From: Zygaena filipendulae
Lineage: Eukaryota > Arthropoda > Insecta > Lepidoptera > Zygaenidae
DNA length: 64,000 nucleotides
NCBI GenBank assembly: GCA_907165275.2
Contig: OU015663.1
Span: forward strand, 1,376,501 to 1,440,500
Direction of reading: 5' to 3'
Below the pieces are notes generated by a model. The model searched no databases. It was given only the letters and a program-made list of their open reading frames with translations, and was not told the origin of the DNA. Below, piece after piece: positions 43,567 to 55,500 of the stretch. A program made the position numbers and the translations under genes. How positions within the stretch are numbered: position 1 is the first letter of the stretch; each line of letters opens with the position of its first letter.

Positions 43567-44596
43567 TTTTGAATATAACTGACCGTTTCATGCGTATGTC
43601 AGCTTTTCACCCTCAGAAGTTGAATTACCAAAAGTGATCTTCTTCTTCTTTTTAAATAAAAATGAATGTTTGTATTTCTTTCCTCTATGCGTTTCGAAGC
43701 CATCCCAAGTATATTACCACAATATTCCCAAAACTGTGAATTTTAAAAACACCTGCTAAGTAAAAACATAACCATAAAGCGGTTAATACATTTCTTTACG
43801 GAATGTTTTAGTGTGTGATGAATAGTTTTGTGTGAGAAAATCACCCGGTGGCACTGGTTTTCATATGTTTTCATACTAAAAAAGGGACACCACCCTTCTA
43901 TCTGTTATTTTCTGTTCTGTGCACACAAACTTTCGCGTTTATAATATTGGTAGGTAAGGTTATAACCTAGCCTAGAGTAGGTATGATCCGTCGGGGCGTC
44001 AACCGCGTGCACGCTCAATTTTCATGAATTCTTTTATCGATGATTAACGTGAAAAACCTAACGTCAAGCTCCAGTCCCTCGTTCAACCTTACACCTCGTA
44101 TATTATTACAAATTCGAATGACCTACTTTTGTCGCCAAATTATACGACGGAAACTAAAGAAGCAAATCATCCGATGACACTCTACTTTGCACCCGTCGCC
44201 TGTCGTGACGCCCGCGCCTCGCCGACCACGACATTACAAATATAAAGAGTAAGTAAAAGGACTTGTGTCGTAACAAACTCATAATCTCAAGTTACAATGC
44301 GTGAACAGAAAAACCTCTTAGTTATGTCGTTCCGTTTTTCTGACAAGAGTTCAATGATACGGGGCGGCAGGAGAGTAACTTGTTGACATTTCAATGGAAA
44401 TTCGAAATTGTTTATGAATTGTGTGATTACTCTTTCAATTTTCTTATCAAGAAAATTGGAAAGAAGCATTGTCTTTTAGCACAAGTAAAAAAATACATGT
44501 AAAATGTAATGTATAGTGTAACGTGTACAATTTTCTTAACCTTCGGACTTGATTCCCGTAATGGACGTACTATTTACATACGTATACCTACCTACT
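43567..44596. other. No gene seen
   Basis: No coding frame or repeat recognised. Confidence 0.4.
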
Positions 44597-44640
44597 TAGT
44601 ACGAAACCCTCGGTGCGCCAGTCCGACTCGCACTTGGCCA
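44597..44640 (+). repeat. Fragment of a common lepidopteran repeat
   Basis: ACGAAACCCTCGGTGCGCCA and the following GTCCGACTCGCACTTGGCC match a repeat terminus I recognise as widespread in moths and butterflies. The rest of the element is absent. Confidence 0.4.
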
Positions 44641-46587
44641 GTGATTTCCTACAAAACAAAATGCTAGGACTGTTGTCAAAATTGCTCACAAAGTTTAAGC
44701 TTCTTATCACGCAAACAGTTTCATAGTATAGGTAAGACACCACACGAAGTCCTTTGCCACTTTTTGAAACGACGACGTCGTAATTTATGAATATTCCTAA
44801 CAAAAGAACATGAACACATGTTTCTCATTAAACCTCTGCACTGTTGAAGTTAATAAAGCACACAATTAAGATAACGAAGCAGCCAACTCCTTACTCAGTA
44901 GGTACATTTGCCCAACGTTGGGTAAATAACTGACTGCAAAATATTATTTATATCTATGTATATTAATATTATAAAAAGGAAAAATAAGTTTGGAGTTAGG
45001 TATGTATGTAGCAAACTTTGGAACTACAAGGTACAAGCACACAGTTACTTTCGGTGAGTAAATGATTTCAAATATTGTTTGCTTACTCAAAAAACGACTG
45101 AAAGAAATTGGGTGTGGTTTTCGAAACCGCGTTCACTCTTCTGAGTCGCGGGTCAAATGATAAGATTTTGAGCAGAAAAAGGCGTCAGTTCTATTTCTTT
45201 GTTTTGCAAAAGTTCCGTGTATCACCGATGCATTTCAATTAAACAAAAATTTACCATCAGTATTTAAAACAAAGAAGTAGCAAAGCCAGGATATATCGCT
45301 AGCGTGGTTAATGTAAGAAAGACAGTCGAATCTCATTGTGCTATATTGTTCTCATTTGATATTCCTCGAGCGATAGTAACATATGCCGTGCCATGTACTG
45401 ACGTCTTCCAGCTAGGGTTGTCAGGCGTTCTTGTGTGGCGTGTATGTGCGATTTATTACGTGTCACACCCGCATAATTTGATATGTTACTTCCAGAAAAG
45501 TAAGCGACTTTTTCCTGCTTCTAATATGATATCGGTATTTTCCTTTATTTCGTCTTTGAAACGTGGAGAAAGAAAAAAATATTCGCAATTTTTGTTCTTT
45601 CCCTCTGCAGATCAAACGTTTTGCATTGTAATGAAATTTGGATTAAAACAAAAATGGTTCTTGATGGATGTCATTCATTCCACTGATCGTACAATCAATC
45701 AAACATTGCCATCGTTTTGCAGAAACCTATTAGTTTATACTTCGTATATGTAGCCTGATTGGTTGCCCTGACTTCTTCCAATGTTGAACCACAGTGAGGA
45801 AGTGACAACCCTGCATGCGAGACGGTCATAAACATAGCATTACAGCAAAGTTTAGGCGCATATCAGCCAAGGTTAATGGCTTTTGTTTGCTCCTCGTGAC
45901 AGCTTACTTACGTTCACGCATTTTTACTGCAATATTTGTAAAACGCTCATGTCTTACAGGATAGGCAGTTTCAAATGACAAAATGGTTGAACTTTCCCCT
46001 TTTTAGTGAATATGGGAAAAATTGTTTCATTTGGCTAGTCAGCCATTTTGCGATTAACCTGTATTGGACCAGAAACGTTAAAAAATAGTAGGTACCTATG
46101 TTTAATCTAGACGCGGTCAGCAATTACCATCGACATCAAAAGCGTTGACCTACTGCATATATTTTTTTCTGTGGTATTTTTGTGTAAGTAGGTAAAGTAA
46201 CTATCTTTTTCATTTATTTCGTGTAATTTCACAGAATGTTATAGTGTTCACTCGTATTATGTGGGGCTGAGGCTTAAGAGTAATATGTTGAGTTGTGCAG
46301 CTCGTAATTAGTGAACATCGTTATCCGGGGTGCAGTGTGTACTGGCCTTTTCAACGGGCACGCTCGCCGTGTGCACACGGCTTTAGAACCGAGTGAGCAG
46401 CAAAGTTAGCACCGCAGTTAACACAAGGCACTCGTATACTATGAATGAAATGCGCTTAATATGCACTGAGGTTATGTTTTCTTTATAACTGTGTCAAGAA
46501 TGTATAACAAACATTCTATATTTTTTATTGAATACCAAATTACAATATTGAATAAGAATTCGGTAAGACTAATGTTAAGAGTAAAAC
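44641..46587. other. No gene called
   Basis: The 149-codon frame at 45304-45753 lacks an initiation context, domain and splice signals and was not accepted. Confidence 0.4.
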
Positions 46588-46778
46588 ACCAAACACAGCC
46601 CGCCAAAAGACCTCATGACGCTCGCTGCGTTTCAGCGTTGGATTGCCACGGATATCCTTTGCACCAGGAGCGTGGGTCACCTTAGCCTTTGACTCTTAAA
46701 ATGCCGGTCGATCTCCTTCACAAACTCCTTGGCTCCGGTCCCCCACGGACCCCGTGCCATCTCAACCGCAAAGATAAG
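46588..46778 (-). pseudogene. Relic of a LINE-type polyprotein C-terminus
   Basis: Minus-strand blocks VEMARGPWGTGAKEF and, after a frameshift, LLVQRISVAIQR then a stop and NAASVM match the pattern GPWG-A--F...QRIS-A-QRGNAAS seen at the end of a common lepidopteran retroelement protein. The stop replaces the conserved Gly codon. It is dead and lacks catalytic parts. Confidence 0.5.
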
Positions 46779-46929
46779 CATACTATTTGCCTTCCATATT
46801 TAATGTGTAAAAGACAATTATTGTATGGTTATAAATTATTATCCATGTTCTAAAATGTATAGTGTACACTAATAATTATTTTTACCAAATTTAATATTAC
46901 AGATAGGTACAATTTAGTATATCTTCGAG

Positions 46930-47375
46930 CTAGATTCCCCGCAGTTTCGGCCGCGTGAAGTTCGGGACTCCCTCAGAATCTGCCATTGTACATTTAAACT
47001 GCCGTATAACTTGTAAAACTGATAGGTAAACTTCGAATTAAACGTATAAGTTTTGTAAATGCACAATCATTTCTCAATATTTTTTTTTCTAGTAACTTGT
47101 GGTTAATGGTTTTGGTGGTACAATTGGTAAATAGCCAAGTAAATTACTCTAAGTATTTATTGTACATACTGTTTATTAACCCAATAAATTGAAAAAATAA
47201 ATAAAAAATAAACTTTCTATTAGAAATCCCGCAAGCGATAGTAAAAACCGCATCAAAATCCATTGCATTGGTAACTACGAAAGTGTCAAAGTGAGTTTGT
47301 TTGTATGTTTATTTGTTTGTCTGTTACGCTTTCACGCCCTAACGGCTCAACCGATCATTATGAAATTTTGCGCAC
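46930..47375. mobile_element. Helitron fragments
   Basis: A decayed minus-type 3' end (CTAGATTCCCCGCAG) lies at 46930-46990. A minus-type 5' body (GAAATCCCGC, a CGCTTTCACGCCC stretch, AAATTTTGCGCACC) lies at 47222-47375. Confidence 0.5.
47055..47185 (+). repeat. Dispersed repeat shared with 12640-12765
   Basis: TGGTTAATGGTTTTGGTGGT and flanks match the inverted copy at 12640-12765. Confidence 0.55.
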
Positions 47376-47589
47376 CTAACTATTATAACCAACTATTGGA
47401 TAATATTTTAGAAGGAATCTACTGAACCATTAAACAGATTTTCTCCCACTTGATCGAGCTTTTTGACTCCTTTCCATTTCTCAGTAAGTAAGTACACAAT
47501 TTTCTTTAGCAATATGATACACCAGTAACAATAGTACCAATCGAATCATAATATGACACCTTTATACCAAATGAATCGATAATATCACT

Positions 47590-47796
47590 ACATATACATT
47601 GTGTAAAACAAAGTCGCTTCCCGCTATCTGTCTGTCCCTATGTATGCTTAGATCTTTAAAACTACGCCACGGATTTTCATGCTGTTTTCACCAATAGATA
47701 GAGTGATTCATGAGCAAGGTCTATAACTATATTTTATCCTGGAATTCCCACGGGAACTCCGAAATTACCGCATGTGAAACCGCGGGGGACAGCTAG
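47590..47796 (+). mobile_element. Lep1-type Helitron, AACAAAGTCGCTTCCCGC subfamily
   Basis: It ends CGGGGGACAGCTAG then T. The 5' portion resembles 60818-60915, giving a second distinct body type with the same 3' end. Confidence 0.75.
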
Positions 47797-48119
47797 TTAA
47801 TCATAATTTGTATTAATTCCAAGCATCGTGGCACCACTGCCATTCGATACCGACATCTGATACTGAAACTATTTCAACAACCAAACTTCCGCTGGGACAA
47901 CCCGAACACCGCCACCCTGCTTTGTTCATGGGGTCATCAGGTGGGGTGGGGTCTCGTAACTTAGCTATACAGGAGGACTTTATACCACCTCTCGGGGAAA
48001 CACATTGTATACGTAACTTAATCATCAAAGCTTCTATTTAATAGCTATATTATATATATTTATACCTTTCTATTTTATCTTATTAACGTCTAGTTTGAGT
48101 AGATATAATATTCACGTAA

Positions 48120-48703
48120 TCTATACTTATAATAAAACTGTAGAGAGGTCAATTCTGTACATTGAATATAATATTTAAAATTAATTTTGGAGGATGAATG
48201 GTGATCGATACTGATGCCAAAAATGCAATCAGTAAATTTTTTGTCTGTCTGTCTGTCTGTCTGTATGTGCACGCATGGGTCAAAAACTACTGAAGGGATT
48301 TTAACCAAACTTGGTACGATTGTAGTCCATACTCCTGCGCAGGTTATAGGCTATATAACCAAACGCTAAGACACATAGGAGCTGAGCAGTGATGATAAAT
48401 TTGAAGGAAGTCGGATGAAAATCCGCTTTCGCATACGTTTACTCAATCACGCAAAAACGGCTGATCGGGTTTGGATGAAATTTGGCATGCACGTTGTTAG
48501 GAGTACACAGAGGGACATAGGGAGCGTTAATATCTGCAACACAGTTTTACACTAAAGCAGGTATTAACGTTCCAAACCATCTTTGTACATATTGCTTTTA
48601 TTCCAATAAAAGAATTTTATTATTATTATTTATTACTTTTATCCCGGAATTCCCGCAGGAACTCCGAAATTACCGCGGGTGAAACCGCGGGGCACAGCTA
48701 TAG
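48120..48703 (+). mobile_element. Lep1-type Helitron with inserted LINE-like tail
   Basis: It begins TCTATACTTATAATAAAACT and includes a GTCTGTCTG run and GGATTTTAACCAAACTTGG. It ends CGGGGCACAGCTATAG. At about 48521-48640 an unrelated segment with AATAAAAGAATTTTATT and an (ATT)n tail interrupts the conserved ATAGGG-TACTTTTTATCCCGG junction. Confidence 0.75.
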
Positions 48704-48827
48704 TATAATATTCTTTATAGTATTGTACTATAAGTAAGATAAGTACATGTGGCTCGCGCGCTTTAAGATGAAATAGATACGATACAAAGTGTTTAAAGGA
48801 AGTGATAAAAATAAATTATGTAGTATT

Positions 48828-49043
48828 ATGACAATATTCAAAATACATAGATTACAAAACATGCCCATGTATCTTCATTTTATATGGAAATTCACTGTAT
48901 TTTTAGTTATCCTAGCACACAGTCTCTCACTGAATCAAAGAGTTCCTGAAGTACCTAATATTTCTATAAAAGTATCCAATCATACTCTATACAAAGAAGA
49001 ACCAGACGTATACCGTTGGCGTCAGCTTAGAGGCAAGCATTAA
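48828..49043 (+). CDS. Possible small secreted peptide
   Basis: An ATG at 48828 (or 48861) opens a frame of 71 (or 60) residues. Starting at the second ATG, MPMYLHFIWKFTVFLVILAH is a convincing signal peptide, with cleavage likely after SLS, leaving a mature stretch with VPEVPNISIKVSNHT and EEPDVYRWRQLRGKH. NIS and NHT are potential N-glycosylation sites. It does not overlap any repeat copy. AGAG|GCAAGC at 49031 could be a rare GC donor, so the frame might be a first exon. No homologue is recognised; a chance frame of this size is possible. Confidence 0.35.
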   Translation: MTIFKIHRLQNMPMYLHFIWKFTVFLVILAHSLSLNQRVPEVPNISIKVSNHTLYKEEPDVYRWRQLRGKH

Positions 49044-50462
49044 AAAAAATATTAAGAGTCACATTCATAGAGTATACCTAGAACCTTGGAAATATACAAG
49101 TTTAAAAACTAAACAAAATGAGCGTGCAAAGGCGAAACGATAGAAAAAAGTACAGATAGCAAAATAAATTTCTTTAAAATAGATACCTACCCATATTTCG
49201 AGTGTCCAACCGAGAGAAAAACTTTTAAAAGGTATGATATTTATTTTAAAAATCCCCCACCGCAGCCGAAATTGCGCCATTTCAATTGCACGAGTGCAGT
49301 TCCGTCCATGCCATATTTAACTGAAATCCCTTGAACCCACCCTCGGTTCGAATGCACCAGCCATTATCCACTGCACTGCGGATCTCACCGCTTCGCTGTT
49401 ATTACTCCATGTTATTTTTTTTCTGATAGCGAGCCAGTGTTGAGAAATTTTTAAAAATTATTTTTCACCTTATTCGGTTCGATTTCAGTAAATTAGGATT
49501 CGATGGAAAAGAAGAAAAAAAAAATAAGAATATCAAGAATTATTCATTGAATCTAATTTCTTAAAATTAAACGTTGTTCTTTTTTAAAAACTGTTCTTTT
49601 GATTCTTCCCGCGTAAACATTTGTACAACGTCTTGATGGATAAATGGGAGCACTCCGCCGTCCATGGACGACCGCAAAGACCTAACCTTATCTCGTTTAT
49701 CATCACAACCGGGATATCGTCCAATCACAACGATTCTGTGGCACCCATTACAGTAATTGAATTCCGAACGATTTGTTTCCTTTCAAGAATTTGTTTATAT
49801 GTCTACAATTTATAAAATACATTGTATAATATTAACATGAAACCTTTTGCTGTTGGATTAGAAGCGAAATTTGTATGACGTCGATGTTTTTAAAAGTAAA
49901 TTGTAAAGTTGTTATTTTATACGTATCGGAAAGTGTTCCGATTTTGATTTATGTGCGATACTCATGCCGCTGCCGCTGCTCACTTTGCGCGCGAAAACGG
50001 GAATCGCGTGAATATTCCTGAATTTATGTTAACGGTACTTGTTTATTGTTTTCACTCTAATGTTGGCAATGTTTATGTGCCAACTTGGGATATATGAATT
50101 AAGTATCTACATATTATATGGGTGATGATAAAAAACGTGTTTATGCCTTAATATTGTAATATATCTACCTACCATTTTCTTTTATGGAATTATTTTATTA
50201 CGAGTATTGCCGAACTATCCACTAACTTCTTTGTACAAATGCTAATATGTGTCATTTTCTTTTATGACTATTTTTATAGTTGACTTCTCAGACCAAATAA
50301 AAACTATAGGTTTGAAATTGACTTTGCAGAAGGAGAGGCATAGGTCACGATGCTATGTCCTAAGTTTCCGGATCCCTTGCTGATAAAATCTATTGCCCCA
50401 AACAAAGAACTCTTTTTACTTGTTTAAAGGGCGAATCTTAGCATATTATTATTATTACAGTA
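49044..50462. other. No gene seen
   Basis: AT-rich; the frames at 49065-49280 and 49621-49815 have no coding character. Confidence 0.4.
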
Positions 50463-50651
50463 CTAGCTGTTCTCCGCGGTTTCACCCGCGTTAATTTCGG
50501 AGTTCCCGCGGGAATTCCGGGATAAATCGTACCCTATCCTTCTCTGTACCCTTGACAACTTGTGTGCAAAATTTCATTAAGTCCGTTGAGCAGTTAAGGC
50601 GGGAAAACGTAACAAACCAACAAACTCACAATCGTATTTGTAATAGTAAGA
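50463..50651 (-). mobile_element. Lep1-type Helitron, full length
   Basis: A[CTAGCTGTTCTCCGCGG...TAGTAAGA], with a clean GGAGTTCCCGCGGGAATTCC body. Confidence 0.85.
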
Positions 50652-50713
50652 ATTATTATTTTAGAAAGGAAAGTAGAAAAAATAAATATGTGTCTGGTAA
50701 TAACAATAGCATA

Positions 50714-50960
50714 ACTAGCTATTCTCCGCGGTTTTGTTCACGTTGTGTTTAAGTGCGCTCCCTCTACTTCTCTCGCATCGTCACATCAATAGGTACTAAA
50801 GTGCATCGTCACTACTCTTTGAGTTAATCGATAATAATATAATCAGAATAATAATTCAACTCCGTTTTCGCGTAACGCGGGTAGAAACATAGTTGGGACC
50901 GAACAGATAGACAGACAGACAGACAGAATTGCGCAAAATCTTTGTTTCGAGCCTTGCTTG
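50714..50960 (-). mobile_element. Helitron fragment with GACA microsatellite
   Basis: CTAG, an eroded CTCCGCGGTTTTG hairpin, then diverged sequence to a (GACA)n run at about 50908-50928. Confidence 0.5.
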
Positions 50961-51125
50961 TAACATTTTTAATTCATCTGAAATATTTATAATATCCGTG
51001 CTCCTTTTCACTATATCTGCTTAGGTAAGGATTAAATAAAATAAGTAGATACAAGGTGATTTGGAAATAATTATTTACTTTTTATGCTGACTGTACAAAA
51101 TTATTATTTACCGCGGTGCTTTCGT

Positions 51126-51302
51126 TCAGTTTATGGCTCTGGTGGTGAGATTCCCCAGGACCTCGTCGAACCTGGTCAGGTAGCCTCTAGCCCTGCTCAT
51201 GACCTCCTCGATCGAGCTCAGCGGCTTGATGATCTTGTCAGACTCCCAACAAGGGCCTATGTGCCTCAGCATATAGCCTGTCCACCAAATTGTATATGAT
51301 GA
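51126..51302 (-). CDS. Last coding exon of an unidentified gene, frame problem
   Basis: The 3' part (51245-51126) encodes ESDKIIKPLSSIEEV through GNLTTRAIN and a TGA, with coding-like codon use. An acceptor at 51303 (ACACCTAG) fits the phase-1 donor at 58759 and reads LIIYNLVDRLYAEAHRPLL, but then meets TGA at 51238-51240. Dropping one G at 51245-51247 would join it smoothly to ESDK. Alternatively a second acceptor at 51278 (GGTGGACAG) also fits phase 1 and reads RYMLRHIGPCW straight into ESDK with no shift. So either the gene uses the inner acceptor, or a 1-bp insertion (real or assembly error) broke the frame. Confidence 0.55.
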   Translation of the reverse strand, partial: SSYTIWWTGYMLRHIGPCWESDKIIKPLSSIEEVMSRARGYLTRFDEVLGNLTTRAIN

Positions 51303-51415
51303 CTAGGTGTTACGTTACTACGTTAATTTGGAAGTTTTCGCGGGTACAAATTATTATATTAGTGGACAAACATGTTATTAATCTAACTTAAACGGCATGA
51401 TGGTTAAATTTTAAT

Positions 51416-51684
51416 TTTTAGTCCGTCTTGTAGATTAATAAAAAATATTGGACACGTATTTTTCCTTTTTTTTACCTAATCAAAAAATAACGGCGATACA
51501 TTAAGTTTAAATTCCGTGTAACGTAACATCACACCTAGCTACACTTTACACAGTTATGACATTGCGACCTCCCACTCCAAAACTTTGATGCGTTTTAACT
51601 AAGTATTTTTTCGGTAATTTGAAAAAGCAAAAATACGTGTCTATTATTTTTTTTTTTACTATCTAAATTGCGGACTAAATAGAA
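51416..51684 (+). mobile_element. CRE-bearing MITE, copy J, cut by the BEL element
   Basis: TTTTAGTCCGTCTTGTAGAT to GCGGACTAAATAGAA. The palindromes are decayed. The MITE resumes after the BEL element at 58561 with TAGAATTTGGAT. Confidence 0.75.
51680..51684. repeat. Target duplication TAGAA (left)
   Basis: Identical to 58561-58565, and the pair flanks the LTRs exactly. Confidence 0.9.
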
Positions 51685-52215
51685 TGTTGGATTCTTGTCT
51701 TTTCTATTGGTAGGTAGAAATAGAAACAGAGCTCCACTAATTGTTGTGTCTACCCACATTTGAAATGGCACGACAATTATCGGCGCGCACCGTTCGAGGC
51801 TAGTTAGTTACGCCTTGGGCCCGCTACTAATGCACATGTGAGCCGTGCTCCGATATTGTTGCAACTTCATAAGCGTCCGTGACCCTTGTACCTGTTCTTC
51901 GACGTGAGACGTTCTCACTGGTGTCTGGAGTTCAGTGATTGGTGTTAACTCTTCAATAAACTATTTAATTAGAGTCAGAGACTTGTCCAAGTGCACGAGC
52001 CCCGCCATTATCCGTCGTTGCGTCGTCCGTCGGCTGGTCTGCTGTCCAGGTGGTGGTGGATGCAAAGGTTAGTGGAGAGCTTTACCTACCGTGTGCTGGG
52101 CAGGAATCCGATATACTTCAAACATACAGTCCACTAAAAATATTTCATATAACCAGCCCTCTGTGCCGCGGGAGTTCTTAAAACCGAATTCAGGTTTGGC
52201 TTTAAGAACTGCACA
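51685..52215 (+). mobile_element. 5' LTR of BEL/Pao element, 531 bp
   Basis: TGTTGG...GCACA. It contains AATAAA at 51955-51960. It differs from the 3' LTR by one base (C at about 52168, T in the other). A TGG-starting sequence at 52224 is a candidate primer-binding site. Confidence 0.95.
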
Positions 52216-52532
52216 GTTTTTTCTGGTCCATCGACCCAGGATAATTCATTTTATATTAATAAAAATATATCTAGAAAAAATCATAGACGTTCTATATTTT
52301 TTCTTAATAAAAATACAAGTAGGTAGTTTTGTGTAATAAATTCTAACTCGTACAGACGTTCTGTACGAATAGTTTTTTACATTAATTACATACATAAATC
52401 ATTTATCTATTTAAATATATTTATTAAAACTATATTTATCGCACTAATTTGTCAACTTGCATTCGTTGAAAAAATTATTACATACTAAGTAACGGTTTTG
52501 TCAATTACCTACCACTAATAAAAAGAAAAAAA

Positions 52533-55500
52533 ATGGCTCCTCCTAAGAAAGATGCAAGTCCTGAGGTTCCATTGGATTTAACTATGTTAATTAATCGTAA
52601 ACAAAGAATTTTCGAACAAATTCAGTCAATTTTTGATATGTCTCAAAACATTTCTGACTCCGATTCCAAAGAGTTATTTTTATTAAACGCCTCAGAAATC
52701 GATGATTTGCGTAAAACATTCGAAAGAATTACATTCAAAATTCTCGAGTTGGAGTTGGAATCGAACTCAAATGCAACTTTACGAAGTCACGAATTGAGTA
52801 GTTTGGATGAATTATATTTTCGCATCAAATTAGCGGCATCCAAGATTCAACCTAAAGTTAGTAATATTAAGGTCGAAAATTCTTCGTCTACCAAAGATTC
52901 TCGTCCGCGTTTACCTAAACTCGATCTCTTTGTGTTCGACGGTGATATTGAAAACTTCACTACGTTTTACGAAACATTCGGTTCGTTGGTTCATAATCAG
53001 ACTAGTATTGAAAAAATAGACAAATTTCATTATTTGTTGTCGTGTACTAGGGGCGCGGCACTGAATATAGTAAAAAGTGTTCCGATTACCGCCGATAACT
53101 ACGACGTAGTGTGGCAAAGTTTGCTGGATAAATATAAAGACAGTCGAATGTTGGTTGGTCGATATTTAGACAAAATGTTAAATTTTTCTCCATTAAACAA
53201 AGAATCTTCTAATTTATTAAATACATTTATAGAACATTTTGACCACTCATATAAAGCTATTCAAGCGTTAAACATCGATGACTTGGGTAGTTATATTCTG
53301 TGTCACATTGCATTAAGGGCATTAGACCCACAAACAAGAAAATTATTTGAACAACAATTAAATCAAAAATCTATTCCAAAATTTTCGGAACTCATGTTAT
53401 TTATTCACAACCATGTTAAGGTTTTGGAACATTCGGCGTCGTATTCTAACACGCACGAAATGCAACAAAATAAATCAATTAAAATCAACAGTAATAATAT
53501 CAAACAATACTCAAATAGGTATGAGAGAAAACCGGTTGTAAAAAACCTCTCACACGCGTCCGCGTCGCGCGCGGTACCTATCTGTGCACATTGTGGAGAC
53601 GGGCACATGATTTATCGCTGTGATCAATTTCGTAAGTTGACCGCTGAAAGGCGTATGGACCGTGCCGACTCCCTAAAATTGTGTCGTAATTGTTTAAAAT
53701 CAAATCATAGTTTAAGCGAATGTAATAGTCAATACAGATGTGTGGTGTGCCAATCGAATCACCATTATCTATTGCATACTGATGCGACTGATAAGAAACC
53801 CGTTTTTTCTGCGCCATCCGTGTGTCCTCCCGCGCCGCCGCCGGCGAGTGATGCACTGAATAATTGTCACGCGTCCACATTGCAAACATACAACAATGTT
53901 GTTATATTGGGAACAGCTGTAGTTCACGTTAAGGACCGTTTCGACTGTTATCAAAGCTGCCGAGTTCTAATAGATTCTGGCGCGCAATCGAATTTTATTT
54001 CGATCGATTGTTTGCAACGCTTGGGTTTATCACAACGCAAGTGTCCTTTTAATATTTTTGGACTTTCCGGCGAAAGTGTAAAAAATTACGGGATGGTGTC
54101 ATGTAACATAAAGTCACGACATTGTGACAATCCTATATTTAATATCGATGCAGTTGTATTGCGTAAAATAACTTGCGATCTGCCGACTGTAAAAATTCCA
54201 GATGCTGTAGTAAATGAATACAAAAATTTATTATTGGCAGATCCGAACTTTTATAAAAAATCGCCGATTGATATTATATTGGCCGGTGATATTTTCCCGT
54301 ATGTTTACGATGGAAAAAAGATTGTTTTTGCGACGGACGTTCCGCCCGCATTAAGCAGCGTTTTTGGTTACATTATAACGGGAAAATTAGGTTTTCTCAC
54401 TCCTAGTGACAACAATATAAATGTTGTAGCGTCTACAACTTCTTTAGTGTCGTACACAACCGAAGAGAATCTTCTAAATGACACTCTCAAACGTTTTTGG
54501 GAGTTGGAGTCTTTGCCGTGCGAAGCTTCAATTAGTCCATTAGAAGAACTCGCAGAAAAAATATATTCAGAAAAACATTATCGTAATGAAACAGGACGAT
54601 ATGTTTCACCAATTTTATTAAATCCAAATCACGATCCCCTTGGTGAGTCGTATGAAATTGCGTTGAAGCGACTCATTCAAGTCGAGCGACGGTTGGCTCG
54701 CTCGCCAGAACTACAAAACGCGTATTGCGACTTTATGAAGGAATACGAGTCGCTGGGTCATATGGAGGTTTACACGGGTTCCAAACCGTCTAAATTTCTC
54801 ATCCCGCATCATTGCGTACTGCGTCCCTCCAGCACCACTACACCTTTACGTGTCGTGTTCGATGGGTCGGCCAAGACAAGTACAGGGTGTTCACTTAATG
54901 ACGCCTTGCTGACGGGCAAAAAGTTGCTACAGGATGTGCTCACAATTATTATAAACTTTCGGCTTTTCGAAGTGTGTCTCACTGCTGACGTTTCAAAAAT
55001 GTATCGAGCCGTGCTCATCGATCCGTCGGAGAGAGAATATCAGCACATACTTTGGCGCAACCACCCTACACTTCCTGTACAGATCTATGAGCTGAAAACT
55101 AACACATACGGTCTGCGAAGTGCGCCGTTCATTGCAATCCGTACCTTGCACCAGTTGGCTTGTGATGAGAAGTCACGTGTTCAGGAAATTCATTCGCAAG
55201 TATCGCCTGAAAGCACTCCGACTCAACCGCCGAGGCTGAATGCTGCTCAGGTGCTCATGGAAGGGTTTTATGTTGATGATCTTCTATGGTCATGTCAGTC
55301 CAGTTCAGACGCTTGCACGTTGCAAGACGAACTCATGTCACTTCTCAAGAGTGGTGGGTTCGAACTGAGAAAGTGGGCTAGCAATGATCCTAGTTTACTT
55401 TCCAGAATGCAGTCTGATCAGGTATCGGCGATAAACTTTAAAGATGATACGTTATCATCATCCTTGAAGGTGTTAGGGTTAACTTGGTTACCTTCAGGAG

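Noticed and set aside
45304..45753. 149-codon plus-strand frame
   Set aside because: It is the longest frame outside the retroelements, but it lacks recognisable domains, splice signals and coding composition; a frame of this length can occur by chance in 64 kb.
46491..46685. 64-codon plus-strand frame
   Set aside because: It lies antisense to a LINE protein relic.
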